From NCBI RefSeq assembly GCF_041734735.1, contig NC_134883.1, positions 5,496,200 through 5,560,199 on the forward strand: DNA of 64,000 nt. The letters are read 5' to 3'. Both the position numbers and the translations under genes were made by a program. Source of the stretch: Babylonia areolata. Its lineage: Eukaryota; Mollusca; Gastropoda; Neogastropoda; Buccinidae. Below, in pieces: positions 44,488 through 56,500 of this stretch (its first letter is position 1; each line of letters begins with the position of its first letter). The notes under the pieces are model-generated. The model was given only the letters and a program-made list of their open reading frames with translations. It had not been told where the DNA came from and did no database searches.

Positions 44488-45004
44488 AGCACTGAACATC
44501 CGTGTGCATCTTTTGTATGCTGGCATTGAGTGTGCAGTCATCAGCAAGCAAGAAGTTTCTGATGACAGTCTCTTTCACCTTTGTAACAGCCTGGGGGCGC
44601 CTGAGGTTGAACCACCTGACGTTAGTCCTGCACCTGACATGGATTCCTTCTTCGCAGTCACTGAATGCATATGGCAGAGAATACCATAATGAACAGAGTC
44701 CGGGTGATCCATCATCCAGAACATTCACTATCATGCAGTCGTGCTGGGGCAACCAAACTTCTCCATGATCTTCCAGAAGCCTTCTTTGCTGACTGTATCA
44801 AAATCCTTGGTCACATCAACAAAGGTCATGAAGAGGTTGCTGTGTTGCTCTTGGCATTTTTCTTGGAGTTGGCGCACTGCAAATATAATGTCTTCAGTCC
44901 CACATTGAGCACAGAAGCTGCACTGGCTTTCTGGGAGGAAATCTTGCTCAAGATGTTGGAAAAATTGTTGTCGCTCTTGCAAGAAACATCCAACTGCTTC
45001 CTGG

Positions 45005-45905
45005 ACATTCAAAACTGGATGACTCGAAATAAGTTACAATTGAATGCGGACAAAACTGAAGCAATGATCATATTAACTAAACAAAAACTGTCTTCCATCA
45101 CAATTGACACAATCAAACTTGGCAGTACATCCATCCCTCTTTCCACGTCAGTTAGGAACCTCGGTGTTGTCCTTGACAATACACTGTCCATGCAAAAATT
45201 TATCAGTCAGACATGTTAATCCTGCTACTGTCAACTGCGGCGCATCAGTGCTGTCCGGAAATATCTGTCCACTGACGCAACATCTAGACTTGTCATTTCT
45301 CTCATTCTCTCTCGCCTTGACTACTGTAACTCTCTATTGTCTGGTTTGCCTGCTTCATCCATTCAGTCCCTTCAGCGCATACAAAACTCTGCTGCCCAAC
45401 TCGTCCTCAGAAAGAAAAGATCTGAGCACATCACTCCTCTTTTGCAACATCTCCACTGGCTCCCTGTCTCACACCGAATAAAGCACAAGATCAGCACTCT
45501 ATGTTATAGATGTATTCACAAAACTGCTCCTTCCTATCTCTGAGGCTGCCTTCACCTCTACACTCCATCTCACTCACTATGATCGGCTTCGGATCCACTC
45601 TGTTTACGCATACCCAGATTCAAACACTCGACTGTTGGCCGCCGTTCTTTCTCTGTCTCTGGACCTTGCGATTGGAATGAACTTCCTCTTTCGCTTCATC
45701 AAGTCTCCACACTCAGCTCTTTCAGGTCTGGCCTTAAAACCCACTTCTTCCCAAAACAGCCTCCCTTGCCTGCCTTTCTTTGTCTTAAGTTTCTACAGTT
45801 TTAGAGTTATGCATGCGTGCGAATGACTGGTGCGAAAGCTCTTTGATTTGTCTCTGCACAAGATTCAGCGCTATATAAGTACCATTATTACCATTATTAT
45901 TATTA
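45005..45905 (+). mobile_element. L2/CR1-like LINE, 3' fragment, inserted in the RTE
   Basis: The plus strand encodes the RT C-terminus: DIQNWMTRNKLQLNADKTEA, SVRNLGVVLD, LSRLDYCNSLLSG, LHWLPVSHRIKHKISTLCYR, then a short 3' UTR ending GCGCTATATAAGTACC and (ATT)n. Stops near 45218 and 45541 break it. It lies in the opposite orientation to the RTE it splits. The 5' limit is approximate. Confidence 0.75.
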
Positions 45906-46670
45906 AGTGGTTGAAATGGACACAGGTCTGAATCTTCCCAACAGTGGACAAGAGGGAGATGCCTTGGTGGTTGTCGATAGACTGGCGGTTGCCTTTCCTC
46001 TTGTAGATGTGAATTATTCTGATATCTTTCAAATGTTGCAGAATCTGTCCCTCATTCCACATGGACTGGAAGAGTTCAGTCAAATTTTGCATCATGGTAG
46101 GGCCTCCAGCTTTGTATACCTCAAGAGGGGTTGCATTGGATCCTGGTGCTTTGCCACTGGAGAGTTCACTGCCTTCCTGACTTCATCTTCTGTGGGAAGG
46201 GTATTGAGGTCCTTGTTGATCTCTGCCTGGGGCAGGCGAGCAATGGCCTCGTCGTTGATGTTGGCAGGACGGTTGAGGATGTTGTTGAAGTGCTCGGCCC
46301 ACTGCTCCAGAATCTGCTTCTTCTCTGTCAGCAGCTGCATCTGTCCTGCGTTGAGGAGGGGTGAGGAGCCAAAGGACTGGGGTCTGTATCCAGCCTTAAG
46401 CACATCGTAGAAGCGCTTTGTGTTACGGCTGTTTGCATAGCCCTGGATTTCATCCGCCTCCTTGCTGAACCAGCTGTCGTGCATCTCACAAAGTTTCTTC
46501 TGCACCTTTCTTCTTGCATTAGCAATGGCATCTTCCTTGGCTTGTGACATGTGGTTGTTCTGTTGAACTCAAAATAGTTGATGTTTCTCTGCATTGCCTG
46601 TTTAAGTGTATTTCTTATCATTCTCATCAAACCAGTCTTGATTTCTTCCGGTTGCTGGTCCAAGATGTTT

Positions 46671-47383
46671 GAGACAAAAAATAATACATGTGAAAATGTC
46701 AGACAGGAATCAAAGCAATAATGAATAATAAAATGTTGAGTAATGTTTTTTAACATGATATTTCTTTTTAAAAATCTTTAAAACCAATCACCTAAACCCA
46801 TTTCATATTTCGATATAATCATTGCAGATCAGGTGTAAGTCACAAATTAACAGTACAAAGAGGTAAATTTCATTATATTTAACAATATATATATATCCCA
46901 ATGTTTAAATTCAAAGAAGATTTTCACTTTTGCAATTTGTTTTCTTGAAAGCAGGGAGAGGAATATACTTGAAAGTAGTGAAATTTATGAAAATGGGAAA
47001 AGTTACATATGATATGACTGTTGATAATAGTATGTTTCTAATCATTGATTTCATGTGCTGTTTTGTTTGTTTCTATTCTAAAATACAAATGACATGTGCC
47101 TGTGTGTTGGTTATGAGAAAGTGTATGTATGAGTGTGTTTGTGTGTATGTGCAAGCGCATACATACATGGAAACATTTTCTCTTTTAGCACTTGAATGCT
47201 ATTCTCTCTGTCCAGTATTTCACTCTGTACAAATTGCACAGTAACCACAGCAACATCAAAGTAAATAAAGCCACTAATGTCATATCTGTGTGGGGGAAAT
47301 CTGTGAAGAAGACTTCCCATGTTGCAAAGTCATGGTGACAGAACAGTCCAACATTTCAAACCTGAGACAGAACACAACTCCAT
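46671..47383 (-). other. Probable 3' UTR / downstream region of the zinc-finger gene
   Basis: AT-rich, with GT-rich sequence near 47100-47160. No other ORF. I cannot place the poly(A) site with confidence. Confidence 0.35.
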
Positions 47384-47743
47384 TCACGGAGGGGCAGATA
47401 GTTGTGTTGTGGCGTTTGCTAACAAGTTGATGGCGGAAAAATCAGCAGCAGACACATTCGGCGCCATTCTTTGGTCAGCAGATATAGTGATGCCCTGTGC
47501 CGGCTCCACCAGAGTCACGTGGTAAATCTCTGACGTTTCTTCCACTTCCAGACCCAGGTTGCTGAGAATGGCATGAGCCGAGGACTGGGAGTTCGGACCT
47601 GTCACTGTGCTGCTGATGCCAGTGGAGTGGCTGATGGGTTGGTCGGGTATGATGAAGGTCTGGACGTGGGGAGCTTGGTAATCTGACAGATGCTGCTGGT
47701 CCAGAATCACTTGTACCTGTTCCATCACCTGCTGTGTAGAGGT
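47384..47743 (-). CDS. Zinc-finger gene, coding exon 6 (C-terminal tail and stop)
   Basis: It opens [20 protein letters not shown] after TATTGCAG and ends LSAPP before TGA at 47386-47384. The tail is Gln/Ser/Thr-rich, as in activation or scaffold tails of other zinc-finger proteins. Confidence 0.85.
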   Translation of the reverse strand, partial: TSTQQVMEQVQVILDQQHLSDYQAPHVQTFIIPDQPISHSTGISSTVTGPNSQSSAHAILSNLGLEVEETSEIYHVTLVEPAQGITISADQRMAPNVSAADFSAINLLANATTQLSAPP

Positions 47744-50363
47744 CTGCAATAGCAAAGGTGTGAGAACCTGATGGAATATGACATAGCTGAATGACATGTA
47801 TCCTGCTTCATTTTTGAAGACACAAAAAAGCACACGTATCCATTTACTTTGTGTGGTTTTTTTCTTTGAGTAAACTGATGTATTATGTTTTGTTTGTCAA
47901 ATATGTAATGAGAATTTGCAACAATAAAACATTCTGATTTGTTTTGTTCTTTTTTCTTTGAGTAAATTTTTGTATTGTGTTCAGTTCCTCAAATATGTAA
48001 TTAGAGTTTGCAACAATAAAATATACGGATCTGCACACCTATGCACATTACACAAACATGCGCGCGCGCACACACACACACAAGCACAGCACGTTTGCGC
48101 GCACACACCTGCATTTTTCTTCTTGTCGTAAGATGGCATTTTTGGCCTGAATTCACACACACACACACACTCACACACATACACACACAGAAACCCAAAA
48201 CTCACATCAGGAGTAACTTCAACGTGGATCTGCTGAGTGGGCTGGTCCAAATGTGCAGGGAGCTTATGCCTGTTGACGTGACGATGACAGGAAGCGAAGG
48301 TGTGGAAGGTCATGCCACAAACAACACACCTGTACGGCCGGTGACCCAGGTGGCTATTCTGGTGCTCACGCAGGTACTGGAGCCTGGTGAACGTCTTGGA
48401 ACACTGGTCGCAGGAGAAAGGCCGCTCCCCGGTGTGTTTCAGTTCGTGTCGCTCCATATCACCTGCAAGTCATTGTTGGGAGAAGTGGTAACTAGATTCT
48501 AATAATAATAATATACTGTACTTATGTGGCGCAAACTCCCCATAGATGAGGTCTAAGCGCCTCAAATGAAACAGTAAAGTATATATAACGGTGCATTATA
48601 CCACAGAAGAGGACATGAAGACACAGTTTCAGTTTCAGTAGCTCAAGGAGGCGTCACTGCGTTTGGACAAATCCATATACGCTACACCACATCTGCCAAG
48701 CAGATGCCTGACCAGCGGTGTAGCCCAACACGCTTAGTCAGGCCTTGAGAAAAAAAAAGAAGAAAAAAAAAGGTGAATAAATAATAGATAAGCGTACATA
48801 AATAAGTAACTAAATACATAAATAAATAAATAAATAATAATTATTATATAAAAAAGGTAGTAATAATAATAATAGATAAATAAATAAATAAGACATGAAG
48901 GCACAGAAGTGGAAAACAAAATCTGTATCCACCAATACAATAGCATTAAAAATATGAAAATGGTGATGAAATAAAGTAAACAATGACTAAACAAAAAACC
49001 CCAAATATGATGCTGCTGATGACATAACGCGCATGATAGCAGAATGGTTAGAGTGCTGGATTTTCTATCTGTATGTCCTGGGTTCAATCTTGGCAGCTGA
49101 TCTCCCAGGTCAGTCACCACAATTAAAACCAGACGCTCAGATCTCCTGTAAAGTATTTAATACATGCGGATCACAAATGCTGTGATGACAATATCTTGAG
49201 AAAGGTGACACACAAATTTCACATGAACTGTTGAAGACAGTAGCAATAACTGACATGGGAATTGAGGATACGACATAAAACTGACAATTGTGAATCTGCC
49301 TGGGATTGCCAAATGCTTGATGCTAAACCTGTCCCCCCCACCTTCCCCCCATACCCCTCCACATCCCCCCAAAACAGAAAGATAAAAAAAAACACTACAA
49401 AAAAAGCAACCCACTGACCAAACATGACCAAAGTGAAGATAATTCATAGGCAGCAAACTAAGAAATGAATGCATATCCTCACAAAAAGAGTCAGTGAAGC
49501 AATATTCAGAGTATAATTGTCCATTTGCCACTGCTGACACATTTTCGAAAGACATGACACAGGAAAGAATCTTCACCATCTTGAGTCTGAACAGTATTTT
49601 GTCTCAAGGCCATACCACATTAAATTTGTGATCCACTGTGTCTCAGATCACCACAAAGAACGGTTATGCAAACCATGCCAATACTAGAATGGCAGAACCA
49701 TACCCATACACAAAATCCATCAAGTGTTATAGTGCGTCTTCTTTCTGATGACATTACTGTGCATGATCAGGGCAGAAAACACAAGTCGTACAGATGAGAC
49801 AATAATTCAAGCTTCACTGTGCAGCATGCAGTTAGCGCACATAGAACCCACGGCAACTAGAAGTTGTCCCTTGCAAAATTCTCAGAAAAATCCAACAGTT
49901 AAACAAATACGCTCGCAGACAGAAAAAAGAAGAGAAAAAAAGGAGTGGTCCTGCACAGTGGCAATGCTCTCTCCCTGGGAAGAGCAGCCTGAATTTAACA
50001 CACAGAAATCTGTTGTGACAAAAATGGTAAAAAAAAATACAATACAGCACAACAAGTGCACACAGATCCAGACATTGACATGCCCTCCAAAAAGCTGGTC
50101 AGACACTGAAGGCAGAAAAATGCAGGTATTGTATGTTTTGGATAAGGATCGAGGACAGTGGTGTTGGGGTCATCATCATCACACTGGCTCTCAGCAGGTT
50201 GCACTGATTCAGATAATGACAAAATGAAAGCTGAGGTCTATTTATGAAAACCAGAAAATAACAGGCCATGAGCTTCCTGAACACTGTAATGTGCTAGTTA
50301 TGGAGTGAGTGAGTGAGTGAGAGAGAGAAAGTGTGTGTTTATATGTGTGTGCATGCACACATG

Positions 50364-50403
<40 letters not shown>

Positions 50404-53400
50404 AACTTGACATATATCTAGTTCAAATCTTAGGCTTCCTTATACAGATATACACCCATTAGTTTCCAGCTTCTCACTCCACACTGTGCTGCATTTAAAA
50501 CTTGGATATATTTTTTTTATTCAATGAAAAAATTATTTTAAACAATGAAAGATTAAAGTTAAAGACTTACATTCTTGATGTAGACTATCCGTTTGTAATG
50601 TTGACATTTTTGCACAACTCATTCTTGAATGAGACACCACAAGTGCACACATGTATACAAACACTTAACACAGGTGTGCTTTCACTGGAAGCAAAACAGA
50701 AGCATCAAACTAAATTGTCAAGTATATCACTGCAAACAGAAACTAAAACATTTTTTGGGGGGTATGTTTCTTTAATTAAAAAAAAAAAGTATTTCAAAGT
50801 AAAAGGAAAAGAATACAGGATAAATGTGATTAATGCAGGATCATAATATATTGTAATCAGAAAATGACGGGCGCCATAGCCGAATGGTTAAAGCGCTGGA
50901 CTTTCGATCTGAGGGTCCCGGGTTCGAATCATGGTGACGGCGGCTGGTGGGTAAAGGGTGGAGATTTTTACGATCTCCCAGGTCAACATAAGTGCAGACC
51001 TGCCAGTGCCTGAACCCCCTTCGTGTGTATACGCAAGCATAAGATCAAATATGCACGTTAAAGATCCTGTAATCCATGTCAACGTTCGGTGGGTTATGGA
51101 AACAAGAACATACCCAGCATGCACACCTCCGAAAGCGGAGTATGGCTGCCTACATGGCGGGGTAAAAACGGTCATACATGTAAAAAGCCCACTCGCGTAT
51201 ATATGAGTGAACGTGGGAGTTGAAGGCCACGAACGCAGAAGAAGAAGAAGAAGTAATCAGAAAATAAAATCACTGATTATGTTGCCATTATCAGAGATAA
51301 TATTTCTATGTCAAAATACCACCACTATTATTGCATGAATGGTAAAAAAAAAAAGTGGTATCCACCCACTTTTGGTGTAGAACGTCCTTGTGCAGTGCTG
51401 GCACTGGAAAGGCATGTGCATGTTGTGGCGTCGCATGTGGACTCGCAGCTGGCAGCTCTGGCGGAATGCCTTGCCACACAACTCACACAGATGGCCTTTG
51501 TGACCTGTGTGTCGGTCCATGTGTGTCTTCAGCGTCCCTGACTGGAAGAAGCTCATTGGACAGAGTCTGCATCTGGAACCAATCCAGTGTGGTGGAGAAG
51601 TTTCAGTCTCAGTTTCAAGGAGATGTCAAAATGTGTGCACTGATCCACATAAATAATCTGATTTATACACGACACCACGGATGCCTGCTGAAGAAAATGT
51701 TAAAAAACTAAATGAATGATAGCTGTATGTACCCTTATGATTCTTTAACTTATGAGCTCCCTGATAACCTCCGTCATTCTGATTCCCTCGCATCTTTTAA
51801 ATCTCGTCTCAAAACTCACCTTTTCCCTCAGCAATAAGTTCAATTGTGGCAGGTCCACTTCCTTTGCGTTAGCTGTGCTTGACTATGTGTGTATACATAT
51901 GTATGTGAACATAACTGCATGCATGTATATGAATGTGTATTGTGTGTGCGTGTGTTTACGTAAGTTTGTGCCTGCCTATGTGTGCGTATGTGTTAGGGTA
52001 GCTGTTAGATACACATGTATGTTAAAATGTATGTATCATTTTGTATGCAGTGTGCGTGCGTGCGTGTGTGTGTGTGTAGTCACATTTTGGTGTGTGTATG
52101 TAACATAGATATAATGTTTTATGTTAACAAAAGCGTTTTTGTAAAGCACCTAGAGCAGATTTCTGGATAGTGTGCTATATAAGTATCCATTATTATTATT
52201 ATTATGTCCAAATCAAGTTAACATCTGCTATAATTGAGCCTTGTTCTCAGAAGACTCCTTTGGAATATACATGAAAAACATGTCATGCAAAATGAACATT
52301 AATTTTGACAAAACTTACAACACTGTTTCCTGATTTTGACTGTGGGGTGGCAAAGAGAAAACCCCCCAAATCATTACTGGCATATATATATACTCTCATA
52401 CTTTTTTTTTTTTTTTTTTTTTTTAACCATCTTGGCCAAAATTTGTTTTCTTGTGCTCCTAGTCTGCACTCCCATGTTACTGTGTTGTAAAATACTAAGC
52501 ATATCAGTATGGTATATCACAAAATTGTAATAATAATAATAATATTAATAATAATAATCTTTGCAGAGACAAATCTAAGCGCTTTCACACCTGTCATTCA
52601 CACGCATGCATAACTCTAAAACTGAAGAAACTGAAAGCACAAAATTGTACACACACACACATACATCTATCTATCTATCTATATAATATACAAAATCAAT
52701 TTGTTTATTTTTAATCCCAAAATCACTCCTCAATTTTAATAATTCATTGAACCTGGACAACATGAACATGGGTTACAGACTGTGATTGTGTGATTTTGTG
52801 TTCATTAATAAATTCATATATGAGCATCTTTATATCACTTATTTATTTCATTCATTAATTCATACAATTTTCACAGATTTGCGAGAGCTTGAACATCATT
52901 TTTGTGCACATATTATACTTGCACTGGACTCCTTCCCTCCCCTCCCACAACCCGCACCCCATCCCCGCCCCCCCACCTCCCCACAGAGGTAAAAGACCTT
53001 GCAGTCAATGTCATTATCTAATGGGTTATTGCCAATATAAACATAAAATTACCCTGCATGCACCAGCAATGAGAATGAAGTATGACTGCTACTGAAATAG
53101 AAATAGAAATTACAATCATGTAAAATCCCCAGAAGAGTATGCATGGGGTTCTGAACTCACCCATGTACGAGTGGTGGGTTGATAAGGCATATGCCTTGGA
53201 AGCGAGAAAATATGAAAATATGTATACTGGATCAAATCCCACACTCAGAAGTATTCTCTCCCCCCCCCCCCTCCCCAACACCCCCCAACCCCCACCTGCA
53301 CAATATTTTAAGTGGTTGTCTGAATGCTAGTAATTCAGCATAGATGATAAACCAAGGTTCCAAATACAGCATGAACTTAGCGCATGTAAAAGAATCCATG

Positions 53401-53549
53401 GCAACAAAAGGGTTGTTCTTAGCAAAATTGCGCAGAAAAATCCACTTTTGACAATAAAAAACAACAAATTATATACACTTGCAGGCAGAATAAAAAAGAA
53501 GAAAAAAAAAGTGGGTGGTACTGCACTGTGGTGATGTTTACTTATTTAT

Positions 53550-53589
<40 letters not shown>

Positions 53590-56500
53590 TGTGTTTGTGC
53601 GCGCGTGCCTAGAGTTGACTTAATCAAGATTTTGCGCCTTTTACATATTATTATTATTAGTAGTAGTATTTTTATGTACTTATCTATTATTTTTAAAAAT
53701 TAATTATTATATTTTATTTTTTAAAAAATGTTATTATAATAATTATTATTAATAATTTTATTTTTTATACTGTATTTATTTAATTAAAAAAATTTTTATA
53801 AAAAAATAAAATATTTATTTATTTTTAAAATTATTTATTTAATTATTTTTCTTAAGGCCTGACTAAGCGCGTTGGGTTACGCTGCTGGTCAGGCATCTGC
53901 TTGGCAGATGTGGTGTAGCGTATACGGATTTGACCGAATGCAGTGACGCCTCCTTGAGCTACTGATGCTGATACTGATACTGTGGTGATGTGCTCTCCCC
54001 ATGGAGAGTAACCCAAATTACAACTCCAAGGAATCTGTTGTCACAATACAACACAATACAATACAACACAATGCAGTACAATGTAACTTTCAGAAAAAAA
54101 ACTCACTGATATGGGCGTTCTCCGGTGTGAGCCCGCATGTGGATTTTCAGGGACTTTTTCTCCGTGAACTTCTTGTTGCACTGAGAACAGGTGAAGGCCT
54201 TGAGACCCACGTGAGTCACTTCATGGCGTTCACAGTTGCCTTTGGTGGTGAAGGTCTTGTGGCACACAGGACAGGCAAAGGGTCGTTCCCCAGTGTGTAT
54301 CCTCATGTGAGCTTCAAGTTCAAGGAGTACACATAAAGTATTTCAAAAAAAAAAAATCTACCAGAAGACTATACCAGAAATTGTTTTTCATAAACAGTGT
54401 TACTTCAGACATTCTCAAACAAAAATAATCTACCAGAAGACAAGATTTTACCAGAAGTTATTTTTCATAAACAGTGATAATCCAGACATTCTCAGATATG
54501 TATCAATACAAGTATTAATGTGTGTTTCTGTATTTAGAGTGTGTCTGAATGTGTAAGAGGAAGATATGCAGACAGACATACTCACATAGTGAATGAATTA
54601 TTAAGATAATGTGTGTGTGTGTGTGTGTGTGTGCGTGCGCATGTGTGACTGTGTGCAAGAGAATATCATATTCCTTAAAACTCTTACCAGTGAGAGAGGA
54701 GGCTGACATCAGGACAACATGACACTTGGGACATGTTCTCTCCTTCCTCTTCTCCTCTTCTGTCTTCATGCTTACTTCCTTCTCCTCTGCCTTCACAGCA
54801 CCTTCCACCTTCTCCTCACTCTGGTCTCCATCAGTGCTGTGGTCATCTTCTTCCTCTTCCTCCTTTGCTTCTGTGTCCTCTTCCTCAAGTTTCCCTCTCT
54901 GAGAAGGGCCAAAGTAGCAGAATATCTTGTCTCTGTTGGGTGCAGACCGTCGTTCAGATCGCCGCACCACTGTACTAGTAGATTCTCTGTTCTTTGTCTT
55001 GTGTATCGAATATGAGACTGTGGATGAGGTGCTTTCTTGTTTTTTATCAGCTGATGCAGTATCTTCCACCCTATCATCCAGTAAATCCTTATTTATTGCA
55101 GAAATTTGTTGCAGCTGGTCAGAATGGCAGGATGTAACAGTAGCAGGTGAAAGAGAAGAATGTGTTGAAGAATTCTTTAACTGTTTGACTGCATGTTTAC
55201 GTGGCCGGCCACGCTTACGCTTCATACTGGTAGTAGGACCACAGTGTGAAGAGAAAGACCTTTCCTCAAGGCTGGTATTGTCATTGTTCAGTGTAACATC
55301 AACAGCAATGGTTTTTGTGCTGCAGTTCACCAATTTTGTTGACAGATCCTGACATGCTTGGGATTCCTCTGTCTCTGTTCCCATTCTCTGAAAAGTTTCA
55401 GAAAATGAAATTTTAACAGGCTGAGTTGTATCAGCTGACAAGTATCCAAAAGTTTGACCTGAGACACCTCCCATAACTGATTTTCCCAACGTTTGTGGTA
55501 AACTGCCAGATGCAATATCACTTTGTGATTTCAAAGCCTCTTTGACAGGCCTCTGTTTCTCAGCTTCAGATTCTGGTGAAATCTCAGATATTACTCCTTC
55601 TATAGCTTCAGTCTTGTTTGGTGAAGGTTTGTGAATTTGAGAAGCTGTGTCTTCCACTGCAGTTTTCTTTTGGAACATTTCATGTGACAAAGCTGACAGT
55701 TTCTCAGATTTGTGTTCAATGTTCTTGTTTGATTTTTCCTCTGAGGCTTGCCTTGCTGCATCATTCTCTACTTCCAGTGACGTCTGAGTGACTGAGTTTT
55801 GTTGTCTTTCTGCATGATTGCTATCTTGTTTGTCATGCGGCTCACTGACTGACTGAAAAGCATCCGTAGCCTGAACTTCCTGTATTACTGATGGGTCATT
55901 TCCAGAAGCTCCCAAAGTGTCAGCTAGCCCAACAGCTAATGTTTGCCCAGCAGGTAATGTTTGAACAGGTCCTGATATCAAATCATATGTTGAACTGCTA
56001 TTCCTTTCTGTCTGGAGAATGTCAATATTTTCATGTTGCACTAAAACACTTGAGTTGGTTGTATCTTCAGTGCTGTTTCTAATAGCTGGCAAGACAGCCT
56101 CTTCTGTTTCTCTGGGAAATGAAATTTGCTTGTTCACACTGTCATCAACATAGGAGATTTGCCTGGAATTAACACAAGTGGTTGTACTACTTGCTCCAAT
56201 TATGCTGACTTCATGATCTGATTTATTTTTTTTGGTTTTCCCTTTGTCATTTGATTGCCTCCCTGGGGACCTGATATCAGCCTTGGTTTTCTTATCAGAC
56301 ATTTTGTGAGTTCCCATTCTACCTTTCCTTTCACTTCCATGTTTTCCAGTGCTGCTGCCTCTACTTTTATCATTCACTCGACTGTTCCCATTACTTCCTG
56401 AAAGGTCACTCTGCTGTCTATGGAGTCGAGGTCTTCCTCGGGGTCGTTTCTGACCAGCAGCTGGTTGCTTGGCAACGATTGGTCCACGACCACCAACAGC

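Larger units (their letters stand above)
42790..46670 (-). mobile_element. Decayed RTE-like LINE, interrupted twice
   Basis: Reading leftwards, RT pieces appear in order: RRKVQKKLCEMHDSWFSKEA (near 46500), NHQGISLLSTVGKI (near 45940), FLPESQC and AVRQLQEKCQEQ (44850-44940), LLADDCTLNA (near 44550), SKASNNFCLAISTKK (near 43660), AFGRL (43460), CRILHIRWQDKVPNMEVQER (near 43270) and KQLLYGELCHGK (near 43150). The endonuclease is missing, so the copy is 5'-truncated. It carries several frameshifts and two later insertions (43727-44487 and about 45005-45905). It resembles the element at 22240 but is a different copy. Confidence 0.8.

Noticed and set aside
50871-50945. tRNA gene
   Set aside because: The A and B boxes are good, but the acceptor stem does not close and a SINE body follows. 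It is the head of SINE D.
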